This document shows positions 54,970 through 64,000 of a DNA stretch of 64,000 nucleotides, piece after piece. This DNA is from Ligula intestinalis. Lineage: Eukaryota; Platyhelminthes; Cestoda; Diphyllobothriidea; Diphyllobothriidae. The notes below the pieces were generated by a model, which ran no database searches, was not told where the DNA came from, and was given only the letters and a program-made list of their open reading frames with translations. Every line of letters starts with the position of its first letter. Positions within the stretch are counted from its first letter, which is position 1. Location: contig JAYGXS010000008.1 of assembly GCA_036362985.1 (NCBI GenBank), positions 6,487,794 through 6,551,793 of the forward strand, written 5' to 3'. A program made the position numbers and the translations under genes.

Positions 54970-56120
54970 TTCGGATTTAACCGTCGTAGCCTTAAAACTC
55001 CTCGGTAACCCCGTCTGTGGCGTCATGAATTAGGAGGGCGTCACATGCCTCTACCTTCGTTAAGGTGTAACCTAACAAGCTCTTGCAACGCACTTAACGT
55101 GAACGTATGTGAGACCTGATCTGATCAGAGTCAAGACGGGCAACTCAACAGGCCGGTGGATTGTCTTTCTCGACAGATCATTCATTGCAAGCAGATTTTC
55201 TCAGATCCCATGGTCCTTTTTGTTGAAATAAACCAAAACAGGCAACTCTTTCTCGCACACACCGACCGATCCAGTCACCGGTCACTGATTTCGCGCTAGT
55301 TCCCGACATGACAGAGAGCAAACCAACCAGACAAATGAGTCAGCAATCGAGGAACTCAAGGCCACTATCTGATTGGTTTGATTTCAGTTCGACCTTGAAC
55401 ATTATCTTACGTTCTTTTTTGTCCCAAGTACGTCATATTAGCATATGGCAAAATGTTTTTTTCTGCTCTTGCTGTTTAGTTCTCACGTAGTGGGTTGGTA
55501 TGGGGCGAGGTGTTAGAGGGACGACCTTTTAAACCTACGGCAACTTCATAGCACGAACAGAGTCACGCTTGGTTTATGCGAGACATCAGCAGAGGTCTGA
55601 AAGGCGACTGAATGTCTCACCAGGCACGACGTCTGAGCTCAGGTGTCAGGTCAACCTCACCCGCCATGCAATAGAAAGGAAAAAACAGAATGAGACCTAC
55701 ACAGCGCAAAATTTCCTCTACTCTACGCATTTAGTTTACGACAATGCGCCAAATTTTGTCACCTGTTGGGATGGAGGAAGGTTGTCTTGGCGGTTGCCAA
55801 TGGACATGGCTCTGCACTGAATAACTAGACTAAACAGCCTTTTAGCAATTATGTGGCATTTTTTTACTGAACTATTTTGTTTTAATTGAGGCGGACGCAT
55901 GCCAGCTATACAAAAGCCCCCAGCTTGTTTGAACAAAATCCGGTTGTCTCACTGTTACTCAATATTATTACCTTGCTACTTTTCTGCGTTGCTTTCAGTC
56001 TAGTTTGACATAGACTCGTAAGCCTTATTTAGGTAGTTCGTCTGATGGTCATGTTTCTTTAGTTCTGCACTATATGAAGTGCGTTTGTTTGGCTACGGGA
56101 CCTGGTGTGTATTTAATAGG
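54970..56120. other. No gene recognised
   Basis: Frames at 55308-55490 and 55569-55820 (plus) have no domain and no paralogue in the window. The stretch separates R copies. Confidence 0.3.
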
Positions 56121-56124
56121 CATT

Positions 56125-56460
56125 TCGCAGGGGATAAGACCAGATGAGTAGAAATAGTTTATTGGGTAAAGAATGAATGCAAGAAGAGACAGTAGGAAAT
56201 TGACTATCAGACAACCGCACAACCCTATGCTAGTAGATGGCGTCTAAAGTGAAGTCTGCTCGGCAGTCGTCACATGAGGTCCTGTGTGAGTTTACCTGTA
56301 ACTGGTTGTTGATGATCGTGGAAACAGAAAGCGTTTTCAAAGTGCACTTTGACTTGAGCTTATCACGAGAGGTGTTCACAAGTGCACTTCGTGTTAAGCC
56401 AGTCACTACAAGTGATCCCCTCCTAGACTGTAGTTCATTGATGAAAGAAATCGACCGAAG
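56125..56460 (+). repeat. R-family repeat (3' two thirds)
   Basis: GTAGGAAATTGACTATCAGAC, GTCTGCTCGGCAGTCGTCACA, GAGGTCCTGTGTGAG and CACTTTGACTTGAGCTTATC match the copies at 57760-58000 and 58250-58470. Confidence 0.6.
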
Positions 56461-56469
56461 ATAGAATGT

Positions 56470-56600
56470 ATAGGTATAAAGGCTAAGACGATTAACCCTA
56501 ACACCTACAATCATTCAGGCCCTGGTTCCTTAGAAGATAGGAGAAGTCTTTGGAAGGCAGAGTAGACGGAACAGTGTATTTTTTACAGGTCAGATGATGA
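56470..56600 (+). repeat. R-family repeat (5' third)
   Basis: GACGATTAACCCTAACACC, CAGGCCCTGGTTCCTTAGAA and GACGGAACAGTGTATTTTTTA match the next copy, 190 bp downstream, at high identity. Confidence 0.6.
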
Positions 56601-56654
56601 TTGAGCTCGGCCACATCAGAAGTTTAGTTGCGTGTTCATTTCACAAATGGGGTC

Positions 56655-56970
56655 ACCAGTTATAGGTAGTAAGGTTGAGACGGTTAACCCTAACGCCTTC
56701 AATCTTCGAGGCCCGGTTCCTTAGGATGATGGGAGAAGTCTTTAGAAAGCAGTGTAGACGGAACAGTGTATTCTTTACAGAAGGGATAAGGGGGAGGTTA
56801 CTAATAGGTCTTGCAGGGCGTAGGGCCACGAGGCACGTGGGACAGGGTGGCGTCGCTGGCCGCGACGCACTTGAGTGGAATCCCAAGTCAGGTCTCAGCA
56901 GGAATCAAGCCAGAAGACAGAGACAGAGCGCGTTCGTTGGCAAGGTCGGCCTGTGATTGGTTGCCTTGGC
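56655..56970 (+). repeat. R-family repeat, variant tail
   Basis: GGTTGAGACGGTTAACCCTA, CGAGGCCCGGTTCCTTAGGA and GAACAGTGTATTCTTTACAG are followed by a GC-rich tail (GGGCGTAGGGCCACGAGGCA) unlike the usual R tail. This suggests two subfamilies sharing one head. Confidence 0.55.
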
Positions 56971-57689
56971 GCAAGGCTTGCAAGGCGAAACTGGGTGTGT
57001 TCGTAAATGGCTCAGATCGTTGAGCGAGAACGGATAGGGGGTGCCGGGACTTAGCACCTGGCCGCAGGTGGGATTAGGCACGCAGGCCAAAGGCGCCATC
57101 CGTCTGATCTTGTGTTCAAATGGCTGCTTGGGCCACTACAAATAGTCAAAGTTAGAAAAGGGGGTGGATATCAAGGTAGATTTTCAACCAGGGGGAAGGA
57201 CGTTGGGGGCGACTGGGACTGGCTGAAGAGAGCCAGTGGTTCAATTAAACGTCAACGCCAAATCTGTATGCTGTGTCAGTATGGGTTTAATTAAAAGGTA
57301 CCACGGGCAGTGGAAGTAGGACCAGTTGTCGGAAAGAAGATTTAGGTGCTTGTAATCACGGAGGGTCTTTTCAGTTTAATTGTAAAGGAACCATGGTCTA
57401 GACTGAATGGGCTCAGATTGGGTGATAGCCTACATCTGGCTACCTGACAGAATTCCAGTTAAGAAATTCTCCTTATCATGGTCACAGACATGGACAGAAG
57501 ACAAAATCTGCTGAAGTCCAGAGAGTTTTTATGATAATTGTGGTCAGCCACATCACAGTTTGCGAGTTGAGATCCCATGGGAAAGTTTCCATCCTTGCAG
57601 GGAAACGTTGCAAAGTCACCATAAGGGCAGCAGGCCACATGAGAAGTTGAAGATCAGAAAACATTGGGGGTACGAGTAAGTTAAACTGC

Positions 57690-58150
57690 AATCTTTAGGC
57701 CTTGTTGCTTAGAAGAAATGCGAAAAGTAATGTAAAGGCCAGAAAGAGTTTATTCTATACAGAAGGAATGGGATAAAAGGCAGTAGGAAAGTGACTTCCA
57801 AACGCCCTCACAACCGCAAGCCTGCGGACGGCGTCTGAAGTGAAGTCTGCTCGGCAGTCGTTGCACGAAGTCCTGTGTGAGTCGGCCTGTGATTGTTTGA
57901 TTCAAAAGCCGGAAACAACAAGCACTTCCGAAAGTGCACTTCGACTTGAGCTAGTCACGACAGGCGGTCAGAAGTGCTCTTTGTGTTGAGCTTGTCACGA
58001 CAGTCGCACTAGGTACCACATAACTAGTGCAACATGCCTGTCCACACTCTATTCGTCATCAGTCTTGATAACCCAGACTACTGACTAATAGTCACGCCTT
58101 TCTCCGACAACTTGGGTACAAATTTGCGAAGTACGGATTGGCGCGTACCT
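57690..58150 (+). repeat. R-family repeat joined to PLE-type module
   Basis: A full R body runs from GGCCTTGTTGCTTAGAAGAA through GTCTGCTCGGCAGTCGTTGCA to GTTGAGCTTGTCACGACAGTC. It then continues into TGATAACCCAGACTACTGAC and CTCCGACAACTTGGGTACAAA, the inverted form of the module at 51990-52150. Confidence 0.6.
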
Positions 58151-58169
58151 ATCGCAGGGGATTAAGTAA

Positions 58170-58480
58170 GTTCAACCATAACAGGTGCAATCTTCATGCA
58201 CCTGTTCCTTAGGAGAAAATAAGGCAAAAGGGGGCCAGAGTGGTACAGAATAGACGGTAGGAAATGAACTGTTAGGCAATCACACAACCACAGGCCAGCG
58301 GACTGTGTCTACAAATAAAGTCGTCACATGAGGTCCTGTGTGACTTGGCCTGTAATCGGCTTTTTAAGATCATGGAAACGGTAAGCGTTCCAAAGCTCAC
58401 TTCGACTTGAGCTTGCCATGGCAATCGTTCACGAATGCACTTCGTGTTGAGTTAGTCACAACGGGCACACAGCCTGGTCG
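58170..58480 (+). repeat. R-family repeat
   Basis: CCTGTTCCTTAGGAGAAAAT, GAATAGACGGTAGGAAATGA and CACTTCGACTTGAGCTTGCC define this copy. It ends about 60 bp before the TIR element at 58543. Confidence 0.6.
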
Positions 58481-58542
58481 ATTTTAGCGTTTAGTTTGAA
58501 CATCTCTGGCGTTTCCTTAAGGTTGCCGCTGATTTGTATGTA

Positions 58543-58713
58543 CAGGGTGTCCCAAAAGTAACTAACCCTTTTGATTTGCTAATAAAACGAAAACTATTAA
58601 CGCTAGGATATTGAAATTTGTTTTATTCGAAAAAACAAACCCTCTTATGCTTTATTAAAACTAGGTTTTGAATATAAAGTCTTTTAAATGATGGCAATGG
58701 TTGTTTTGACAAC
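58543..58713 (+). repeat. Left 170-bp terminal inverted repeat
   Basis: It begins CAGGGTGTCCCAAAAGTAAC and ends GGTTGTTTTGACAAC. It pairs with 59951-60120. Differences are scattered single bases and one short divergent patch around 58670-58680. Confidence 0.85.
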
Positions 58714-58747
58714 AGTACTACAGTACTACTACAGTACTACTGTGGTA

Positions 58748-59053
58748 CTAAAACGACTGGAGGCACTGGCTTTCGAACATTATCGACCACGATCGTGGGT
58801 TCGGTATGTTGATGACACGTTTGTCATCATTCATCGAGACAAGATTGAGGATTTCACAGACAATCTGAACTTGATCTTCCCCGACATCCAGTTCACGATG
58901 GAGGAAGCAAAAGATAGCCAGTTGCCGTTCCTCGACGTTCTGGTGTACAGAAAAGACGGTGGGAAACTCAAAACAACAGTTTACAGGAAGGCGACGAATA
59001 CCTCTCGCATCCTGAGTTACCTCAGCAAACATCCCATCTCGCAAAAAGCGTAG
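58748..59053 (+). pseudogene. PLE reverse transcriptase, C-terminal palm fragment
   Basis: The frame reads LKRLEALAFEHYRP, RYVDDTFVII with the catalytic dyad (58805-58816), FPDIQFTMEE, LPFLDVLVYRK and KTTVYRKATNTS, then ends at a TAG in the run GCAAAAAGCGTAG. Dropping one base there would join it to the next frame, so this is a single-base frameshift near 59042-59050. The RT is truncated about 20 residues before the YVDD box, so fingers and palm A are missing. No ATG belongs to it. Confidence 0.85.
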
Positions 59054-59057
59054 CTGC

Positions 59058-59717
59058 GTGCGAACGCTCTATCGTCGTGTAGAAACTCACTGCAGCGAAC
59101 CAGCCGACAAGAAGGCTGAGGTCCAGTATCTCAAGAAACTCTTCACAATGAATGGCTATCCTGGCCCCTTCGTCGAAAAATGCAGGCGAGGTACCAAACG
59201 AAGTAAACCAACAGGACAACCAGAACCAACACGCTGGCGAGAAATGCCGTATATTGCTGGTGTTTCTAAAGAATTCGCTCGACTGGTGAGTGAAATTGGG
59301 ATTGGCGTTGCTCACAGACCGGAAGCAACAATCCACAGGCAAATTATGCGGCCCAAGGACTCAGTACCCGTTAATGAAAAGTCCGGTGTCATTTACCGTA
59401 TTGACTGCCTTTTTGTTCAAGCCAATTATGTTGGTGAAACCGGCAAACGGGTCTTCATGAGGATGCACCAGCATGACCTCGCCGTGCAACGGAACGACAA
59501 GAATTCCTTGGTGGCGACCCACGCATCCAAGCCAGGGCACAGCTTCGACTTCGAAAACGTGCGCATACTGGGTCGGTCAGACGACCGAACTTCACGCCTG
59601 CTGCAGGAAGTCTGACATTCACGCGCGGGCTCAATAAACAGGCATGTCGAGCTTCCTGAGGCCTACCTCGCGTTGCCCGAGCAGATCGAAGGCAGAGGTC
59701 AATCTCAGCGGAACTGA
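59058..59717 (+). pseudogene. PLE linker and GIY-YIG endonuclease
   Basis: This continues the RT frame after the shift: RTLYRRVETHC, KKAEVQYLKKLFTMNGYP, then the linker MPYIAGVSKEFARL and IGVAHRPEATIHRQIM. The nuclease reads GVIYRIDC (GIY strand), NYVGETGKRV (YIG strand), MRMHQHDLAVQRND, ATHASKPGHSFDF and RTSRLLQEV. A TGA at 59613-59615 falls at the conserved Trp. The frame resumes HSRAGSINRHVELPEAYLAL and ends at TGA 59715-59717. Apart from these two lesions the domain is complete. Confidence 0.85.
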
Positions 59718-59950
59718 CTTAATTACACTGTGAGCTGTACGTTTTTTTCATTCCTTGACAATGAGCTCGCGGGAGAGATTGAAACGTCGGACAAATACAC
59801 TCCTGGTCCCAGAGAACGACTAAACTTCTTCTATCCAGTTACCTGGGGCTCGCATATTCTCGACCATTAAGAACATTTGTTCTGAAATAAGACAACTATC
59901 GCATGATACACTAAGGAGCGTTATGGAAACGGCAAAGAAACGAACCCTAA

Positions 59951-60120
59951 GTTGTCAAAACAACCATTGCCATAATTTAAAAGCCATAATATTCAAAACC
60001 TAGTTCTAATAAAGCATAAGAAGGTTTTTCTTTCGAATAAAACAAGTATCAATATCCTAGCGTTAATAGTTTTCGTTTTATTGGCAAATCAAAAGGGTCA
60101 GTTACTTCCGGGACACCCTG
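59951..60120 (-). repeat. Right 170-bp terminal inverted repeat
   Basis: In reverse complement it begins CAGGGTGTCCCGGAAGTAAC and ends GGTTGTTTTGACAAC, the partner of 58543-58713. Confidence 0.85.
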
Positions 60121-60589
60121 TATAATGAGTAGAGGTAGAGCAGACATTAACGAGGCTGATGCCGTCCAATTCTCCATTACCAGAAAATAACCTCCTCGTC
60201 CTGCCAAGATGACATGACACTTCATCGGTGAACATCTGCGTACGGGTTAGAGAGTTCTGAAAAGAAAAGCAACTTATTCCGGTGCTCGGCTGGCTGCTTC
60301 GCTTTCTCATTGAGCCAGGCTTGTCATTTGAGTTTATGCTAGCCCTCGTTGCATTTTTCGAGATTACTACACAATACCTTTTCCAGGGGACAGTGAAGGA
60401 GGTATTTTTTGTTAAGTTAAACAGTGGTAAGAGGCAGTCACCTGGATGCAGGAGGCACGCATGCGAGTCTGACGATGTCAGTCAGTCAGGCAGGCAGAAA
60501 ATCGCTTACGCTGTAATCACGCTCGCGTGGGAACCATCTCGGCGTTCGCCAGATTGTAGTAAAGATATTTCGTGCAAGCCGAACGGGCT

Positions 60590-62210
60590 TTGCGGCGTAG
60601 GACGTCCGCTTTTTACACCGTTCCGCGCCGTAGAAGGTGCAGTGCTACGTTGGTGGCACATTTTACTACACAGCATCCTACTCGTCTAGGCTTTTGTTGA
60701 CATTGTGTGCTGGGTATGTACAGAAGATGCCGTTGATCATGCAATATTTCGACATATGCGAAAGACTAAAACTGTTTCGCTAATCGGAATGGACTCCAGT
60801 TGTGATACGTATTATCGTGTAATGTATTCTGATGTCATTCCAGTCAGTATTGGAAGCCGGGTTTTTACGAGTTTCGTTCCTACTCATAGCAAAGCATATC
60901 TATTGTAAAAACTAACTACTTACGTAGTATGCCCTTTTCCTCATTGATTTTGTTTGCCTTCATAAATTCAAATGTATTTTATGGTAATTTTTGCACGATA
61001 AAATTAGTTGATAGTTCTTTTTTGATCGAAAATCACACCTTCTTTAAATCGCATACTCAAAGAAATTGTAGCTTTCGGTTTTAGATTAGTTCCTTATTAT
61101 GAGCTTTTATACGATTTTTAGGTCTACATCCATAATGAATCCTATCCCTCAATTTATTAGTACTGCCTATACTGCATAAAATATATTCCAAATCTATTTC
61201 AGTATTTGATGACTACTACGTGACGTATTCCTCAAAGTTTAGGCAAAATTGTACATTTCCTTAAACAGGATGCACACAGTGCTTAGGTTTTAAACTTTGA
61301 ATTCGAGTGTAGCATTCACTCGTTTAGAAAATTGTTTGGTGATAGGACAACTTTTTTTATAACAGAAAAATACCTTTTTCGAGTATAAAATCTAAAGAAG
61401 GTGTGGTTGTCTATCAAACGAGAACAAGAAATACTTTATTCGTCCATGTTTTCCACAAAATATATTTGAATGTATAAAGGCAGTCAAAATCAATGCTAAA
61501 AAGGCATACTACATCAGTAGTCCTTTTTTACAAAAGATACGTTTTGCTAGGAGTCAAAATGAAGCTCATTAAAAATCCGGTTTCCTATACTGACTAAAAT
61601 GACTTCAGAATACATTACACGATAATAAGTATCACAACTGGAGTCCATTCCAATGAGCGAAACAGTATTAGTCTTTCGCATATGTCGAAATATTGCATGA
61701 TCAAAGGCGTCTACTGTATAACTTGAGAGACATCATCGACGGGTCAGCACAGTTCACACCCACGACTGAGATGGCAATAGTAGAATCAATACACCTCATT
61801 AATCCCTAGTCGCAGCATTTGTCCTACGAAAACAGTGGTCAAAGGGTTTAATGGATAGGGAAGTAGGATAGGCAGAGAAGGAAATCTTTAGAAGTATGTG
61901 TAAAATGAAAAAAAAGTGCAATCGAAATTTTCTCCCGCCGCCGCTGGGAGTAAGTTGTTCTGCATGTAAATGGAAGGTGTGAGTGGCGCATGGTGCAGCA
62001 GGCTATTCTAATCTAACTCCAAAACGGTAAGTCGGACCTCAGGTTAATTAAAGTGTACGACCTCGTAACCAGTATTTATTTTAATAGGAATTTCAAGTAA
62101 CCTGGACTTTGATAAGCCGGTGTTTCCACAATAAATTAAACAAAAGTTCAGATAAGGAAAATCTACAGATATAAGTCAACAAAATGTCTCAATACAAAAG
62201 AATAAAATGC
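60590..62210 (+). repeat. K-family repeat copy split by a TIR element
   Basis: 60590-60718 (GACGTCCGCTTTTTA, GxCTTTTGTTGACATTGTGTGC) and 61719-62210 (GAGAGACATCATCGACGGGTC, then the CCTACGAAAACAGTGGT and CCAAAACGGTAAGTCGGACC blocks) are contiguous in the neighbouring copy at 62280-62960. The interruption is the element at 60721-61716. Confidence 0.6.
60721..61716. mobile_element. Non-autonomous TIR (foldback-like) element, 996 bp
   Basis: The arms are inverted: left CAGAAGATGCCGTTGATCATG, right (reverse complement) CAGTAGACGCCTTTGATCATG. Similarity continues about 370 bp inward (GACATATGCGAAAGACTAA, AATCxCACCTTCTTTA) at roughly 75% by eye. The central 230 bp is unique. TA flanks both ends (60719-60720 and 61717-61718). 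There is no transposase frame, and the short frame at 60705-60908 is an artefact of the arm. A relative of the left arm lies at 44120-44500. Confidence 0.7.
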
Positions 62211-62279
62211 ATTTACCGGTTATTAAAGTTAATGAGGTGCACTACACAAGCCAGTGAACCGTATACATCGAACGGGATT

Positions 62280-62960
62280 TGGGGTCTGTGACGTCTGCTT
62301 TTTATAGCATTTCGCGCCAGCGCTAGGTTAATTTTGAGATTGGCGGCAATTCTATTAGACTGCAGCCTAATCGTGTAGGTTTTTGTTGACATCATGTGCT
62401 TTATGAGTTAAAACTTAAGAGATAGCATCGACGGGTCATCGCCTTTGGCATCGTCGACTTAGATGGTCTCAGAAAGCCGCTTACCATTATCGTTTCCTGC
62501 ATTCTAATTTCCGGAAATAAACGATAAAAGCTAGTGTTAACTGCTGCTCGATAGCAGTCAATAGTCGCAGCAACAGAAGCTTATGTAGGCTCACTCATTA
62601 GTCCCTACTCCCTGCAGTTTTCCTGCGAAAACGGCGGTTATAGAGTTTTATAGGTGAAGGATAAGGACACGCAGATGAATACATGCCAAATGCATTTTTA
62701 TTTTACTGTATTCAGACGTGTTGTTGGTTTATATTTGTAGCTTTTCCTAATCGGCATTATCACTAAGCTTATTGCGGGATTACCCGATTATCGAATTGCG
62801 AGTTTCTTGGATTTCCCGAAAAATTTAAATGGCGGTTAGAAAGTCGTCTATTCCAATTTACATGAGGTCCAGTTGGCCGTTCTGGATTTAGATAAGTATA
62901 GTCCGCGGCGCTTAGCGCCGCACATACCTTCAAATTACATGCGGGACAACTTATTCATAG
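62280..62960 (+). repeat. K-family repeat, uninterrupted neighbour copy
   Basis: It contains GACGTCTGCTTTTTATAGC, TTTTGTTGACATCATGTGCTT, TTAAGAGATAGCATCGACGGG and CCTGCGAAAACGGCGGTTAT. The inverted terminal part follows (CATGAGGTCCAGTTGGCCG, GCGGCGCTTAGCGCCGC hairpin, ACAACTTATTCATAGCGGCCG). It follows the copy at 60590-62210 in tandem and lacks the TIR insertion, so it serves as the empty-site relative. Confidence 0.6.
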
Positions 62961-62999
62961 CGGCCGCGGGAAGCAATTTCGACTAGATTTTTTCACCTT

Positions 63000-63415
63000 A
63001 CATTTACTTCTATTGGTAAAGGAGACATATGGTGGATCACTGGAACAAATTTTATTTTTTTCCTAAGCTTTCGAGCACTTACAAGAGCCCATCATCGGGG
63101 GTGGAGAAACAGTAACAAATGTGGGGCGTGGGAACATTAACTAAAATTTTGAACGTGCAGAAAATCAATAATTGTGTGTGCTGCCGACTTGCCACTGAGG
63201 GCTGTGCTAGCCAGTGCCAGTAGGCAAGATCGACAAGTTGTGTGGAAATATTTACAGAAATAGAATCGTCAACAAAACAAGTAATAATTATGGTGGGAGG
63301 GATGAGCAATTAAAAAGTCATAGGAGAAGGGAAGGAGGATGAGACGCGAGGGATTATGTAGGCTTGGGCGCCAAATGGCCACGTCAGCATCGAAAGTTGG
63401 GTGATTATGGAGGAT
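63000..63415 (-). mobile_element. Penelope-like element 3' untranslated region and LTR-like terminus
   Basis: Collinear with 29744-30140 in reverse complement. The terminal part reads CGATGATGGGCTCTTGTAAG, GCTCGAAAGCTTAGG, AAATAAAATTTGTTCCAG and TGATCC. The hammerhead-like stem (GGGCTC with weakened partner) and the GAAA box are kept, and the first box reads CCGATGA. Confidence 0.7.
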
Positions 63416-64000
63416 TTTGGGCCAATTGATTGCAGTGGGCGTCTGGATGTGATCGTTTGCAATAGCGTAAGGCCCTGTACGCTGGCGCCAATTCGACGCA
63501 TCTGTTGACCGAATTCTCATCCGTGGACCAGGCTTCGATAAATTCTCTGCTTGTCTTGTTTCCCGCGTGGGCGAGTACCTTGACGGCAGCGAAGTTGAAC
63601 TCATGGCCTGTTTCGTAGGTGTTAGTTGCAACTTGTGATTATTCGTCGCCTAGTCGCATAGCCTGCTTGTGTTCACGCATACGTGATCCGAGCATGCGTT
63701 CCGTTTGACCTGTATAATTACAGGGACAGTTAAGGCATGGGATGCGATATACTACACCAGATTTTTCATTCTGCGTAAGCCAGTCTTTTATTTTCATCAC
63801 TCTGCTGCGCATTGCAGCTTTGGGTCTGTGTGCAATTCCAACACCTAGTCCCGCAGCGATGCGCTCATTCGCTTCTGAGACGTCTGTTATGTATGGCAGA
63901 GCATGCCATATCTTCGGTGGTTCTTCTGTTTGGGTCCTCCGGGACCGAACGCGTAGGCATTGGTTTATAAATGCTTTTGGATAACCGTTCCGCATGAACT
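63415..64000 (-). pseudogene. Penelope-like element: RT linker and GIY-YIG endonuclease, continues past window
   Basis: The minus-strand frame reads MRNGYPKAFINQCL, then WHALPYITDVSEANERIAAG, LGVGIAHRPKAAMRSRVM and the nuclease GVVYRIPCLNCPCNYTGQTE with REHKQAMRLGDE. A TAA at 63639-63641 follows. The frame continues SQVATNTYETGHEFNF, HAGNKTSREFIEAW, NSVNRCVELAPAYRAL and stops at TAA 63415-63417. Both nuclease strands, the Arg/EH region and the C-terminal Trp are intact, with only one stop over 195 codons. It is the best-preserved endonuclease in the window. The RT lies beyond the right edge. Confidence 0.9.

Larger units (their letters stand above)
58543..60120 (+). mobile_element. TIR element carrying a Penelope-like RT/endonuclease fragment
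   Basis: The ends are 170-bp inverted repeats, 58543-58713 and 59951-60120, both starting CAGGGTGTCCC, with roughly 90% identity by eye. A TA dinucleotide flanks each side (58541-58542 and 60121-60122), as in Tc1/mariner-type insertions. The 1.24-kb interior holds an in-order but 5'-truncated PLE gene (58748-59717) and a PLE-like 3' region (59740-59880), with no transposase. Either a PLE inserted into a non-autonomous TIR element or the element picked up PLE sequence. The total length is 1578 bp. Confidence 0.8.

Noticed and set aside
1..64000. CRISPR array, operons or prokaryotic signals
   Set aside because: No regularly spaced identical short repeats with unique spacers. Gene content and decay pattern are eukaryotic.

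Overview
The window looks like repeat-dense, gene-poor eukaryotic nuclear DNA. There are no operons and no long open frames. The few coding traces that can be named are nearly all decayed retroelement and transposon genes carrying stops and frameshifts. Penelope-like elements (PLEs) encoding a reverse transcriptase plus a GIY-YIG endonuclease dominate, with smaller amounts of CR1/jockey-like and RTE-like non-LTR retrotransposons and a hAT transposase remnant. This mixture resembles flatworm genomes, possibly a diphyllobothriidean tapeworm. That taxonomic guess is inference from general familiarity and was not searched. A 10-N gap inside a TATG microsatellite at 49.7 kb shows this is a draft assembly.

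Layout. 0-1.3 kb: two 3' ends of a CR1/jockey-like retroelement, minus strand. 1.64-2.08 kb: hAT transposase C-terminus. 2.4-7.6 kb: the only candidate host-like locus, a duplicated intronless proline-rich gene. Each copy has a TATA box about 56 bp before the ATG. The downstream copy is intact (208 aa) and the upstream copy is broken and internally duplicated. 8-12.6 kb: PLE and non-LTR RT fragments, A-rich tracts and a tRNA-like sequence. 14.5-15.2 kb: an LTR-like promoter region. 16.5-21.7 kb: two tandem PLE 3' ends with their flanks. 22.9-23.2 kb: a near-perfect 330-bp palindrome. 24.9-29.1 kb: a 1.6-1.8 kb segment in about 2.5 tandem copies. 29.4-34.6 kb: nested PLE pieces, including the most complete one (32.87-34.56 kb). 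35.4-45.5 kb: a roughly 10-kb array of one degenerate repeat in about five copies, interrupted by other elements. 46.2-49.4 kb: three GIY-YIG fragments. 51.2-51.8 kb: an RTE-like tail beside a tRNA-Trp-like sequence. 52-58.5 kb: a cluster of a short dispersed repeat (called R here). 58.5-60.1 kb: a PLE gene fragment bounded by 170-bp inverted repeats and TA dinucleotides. 60.6-63 kb: another inverted-repeat element inserted in one of two tandem copies of a repeat (called K). 63-64 kb: a PLE running off the window end.

The standout observations are the TIR-bounded PLE fragment, the duplicated proline-rich gene with its conserved core promoter, the TIR element with a visible empty-site relative, and the 10-kb array. 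All homology statements come from reading the sequence by eye. Identities are estimates and family names are from memory of motif patterns.
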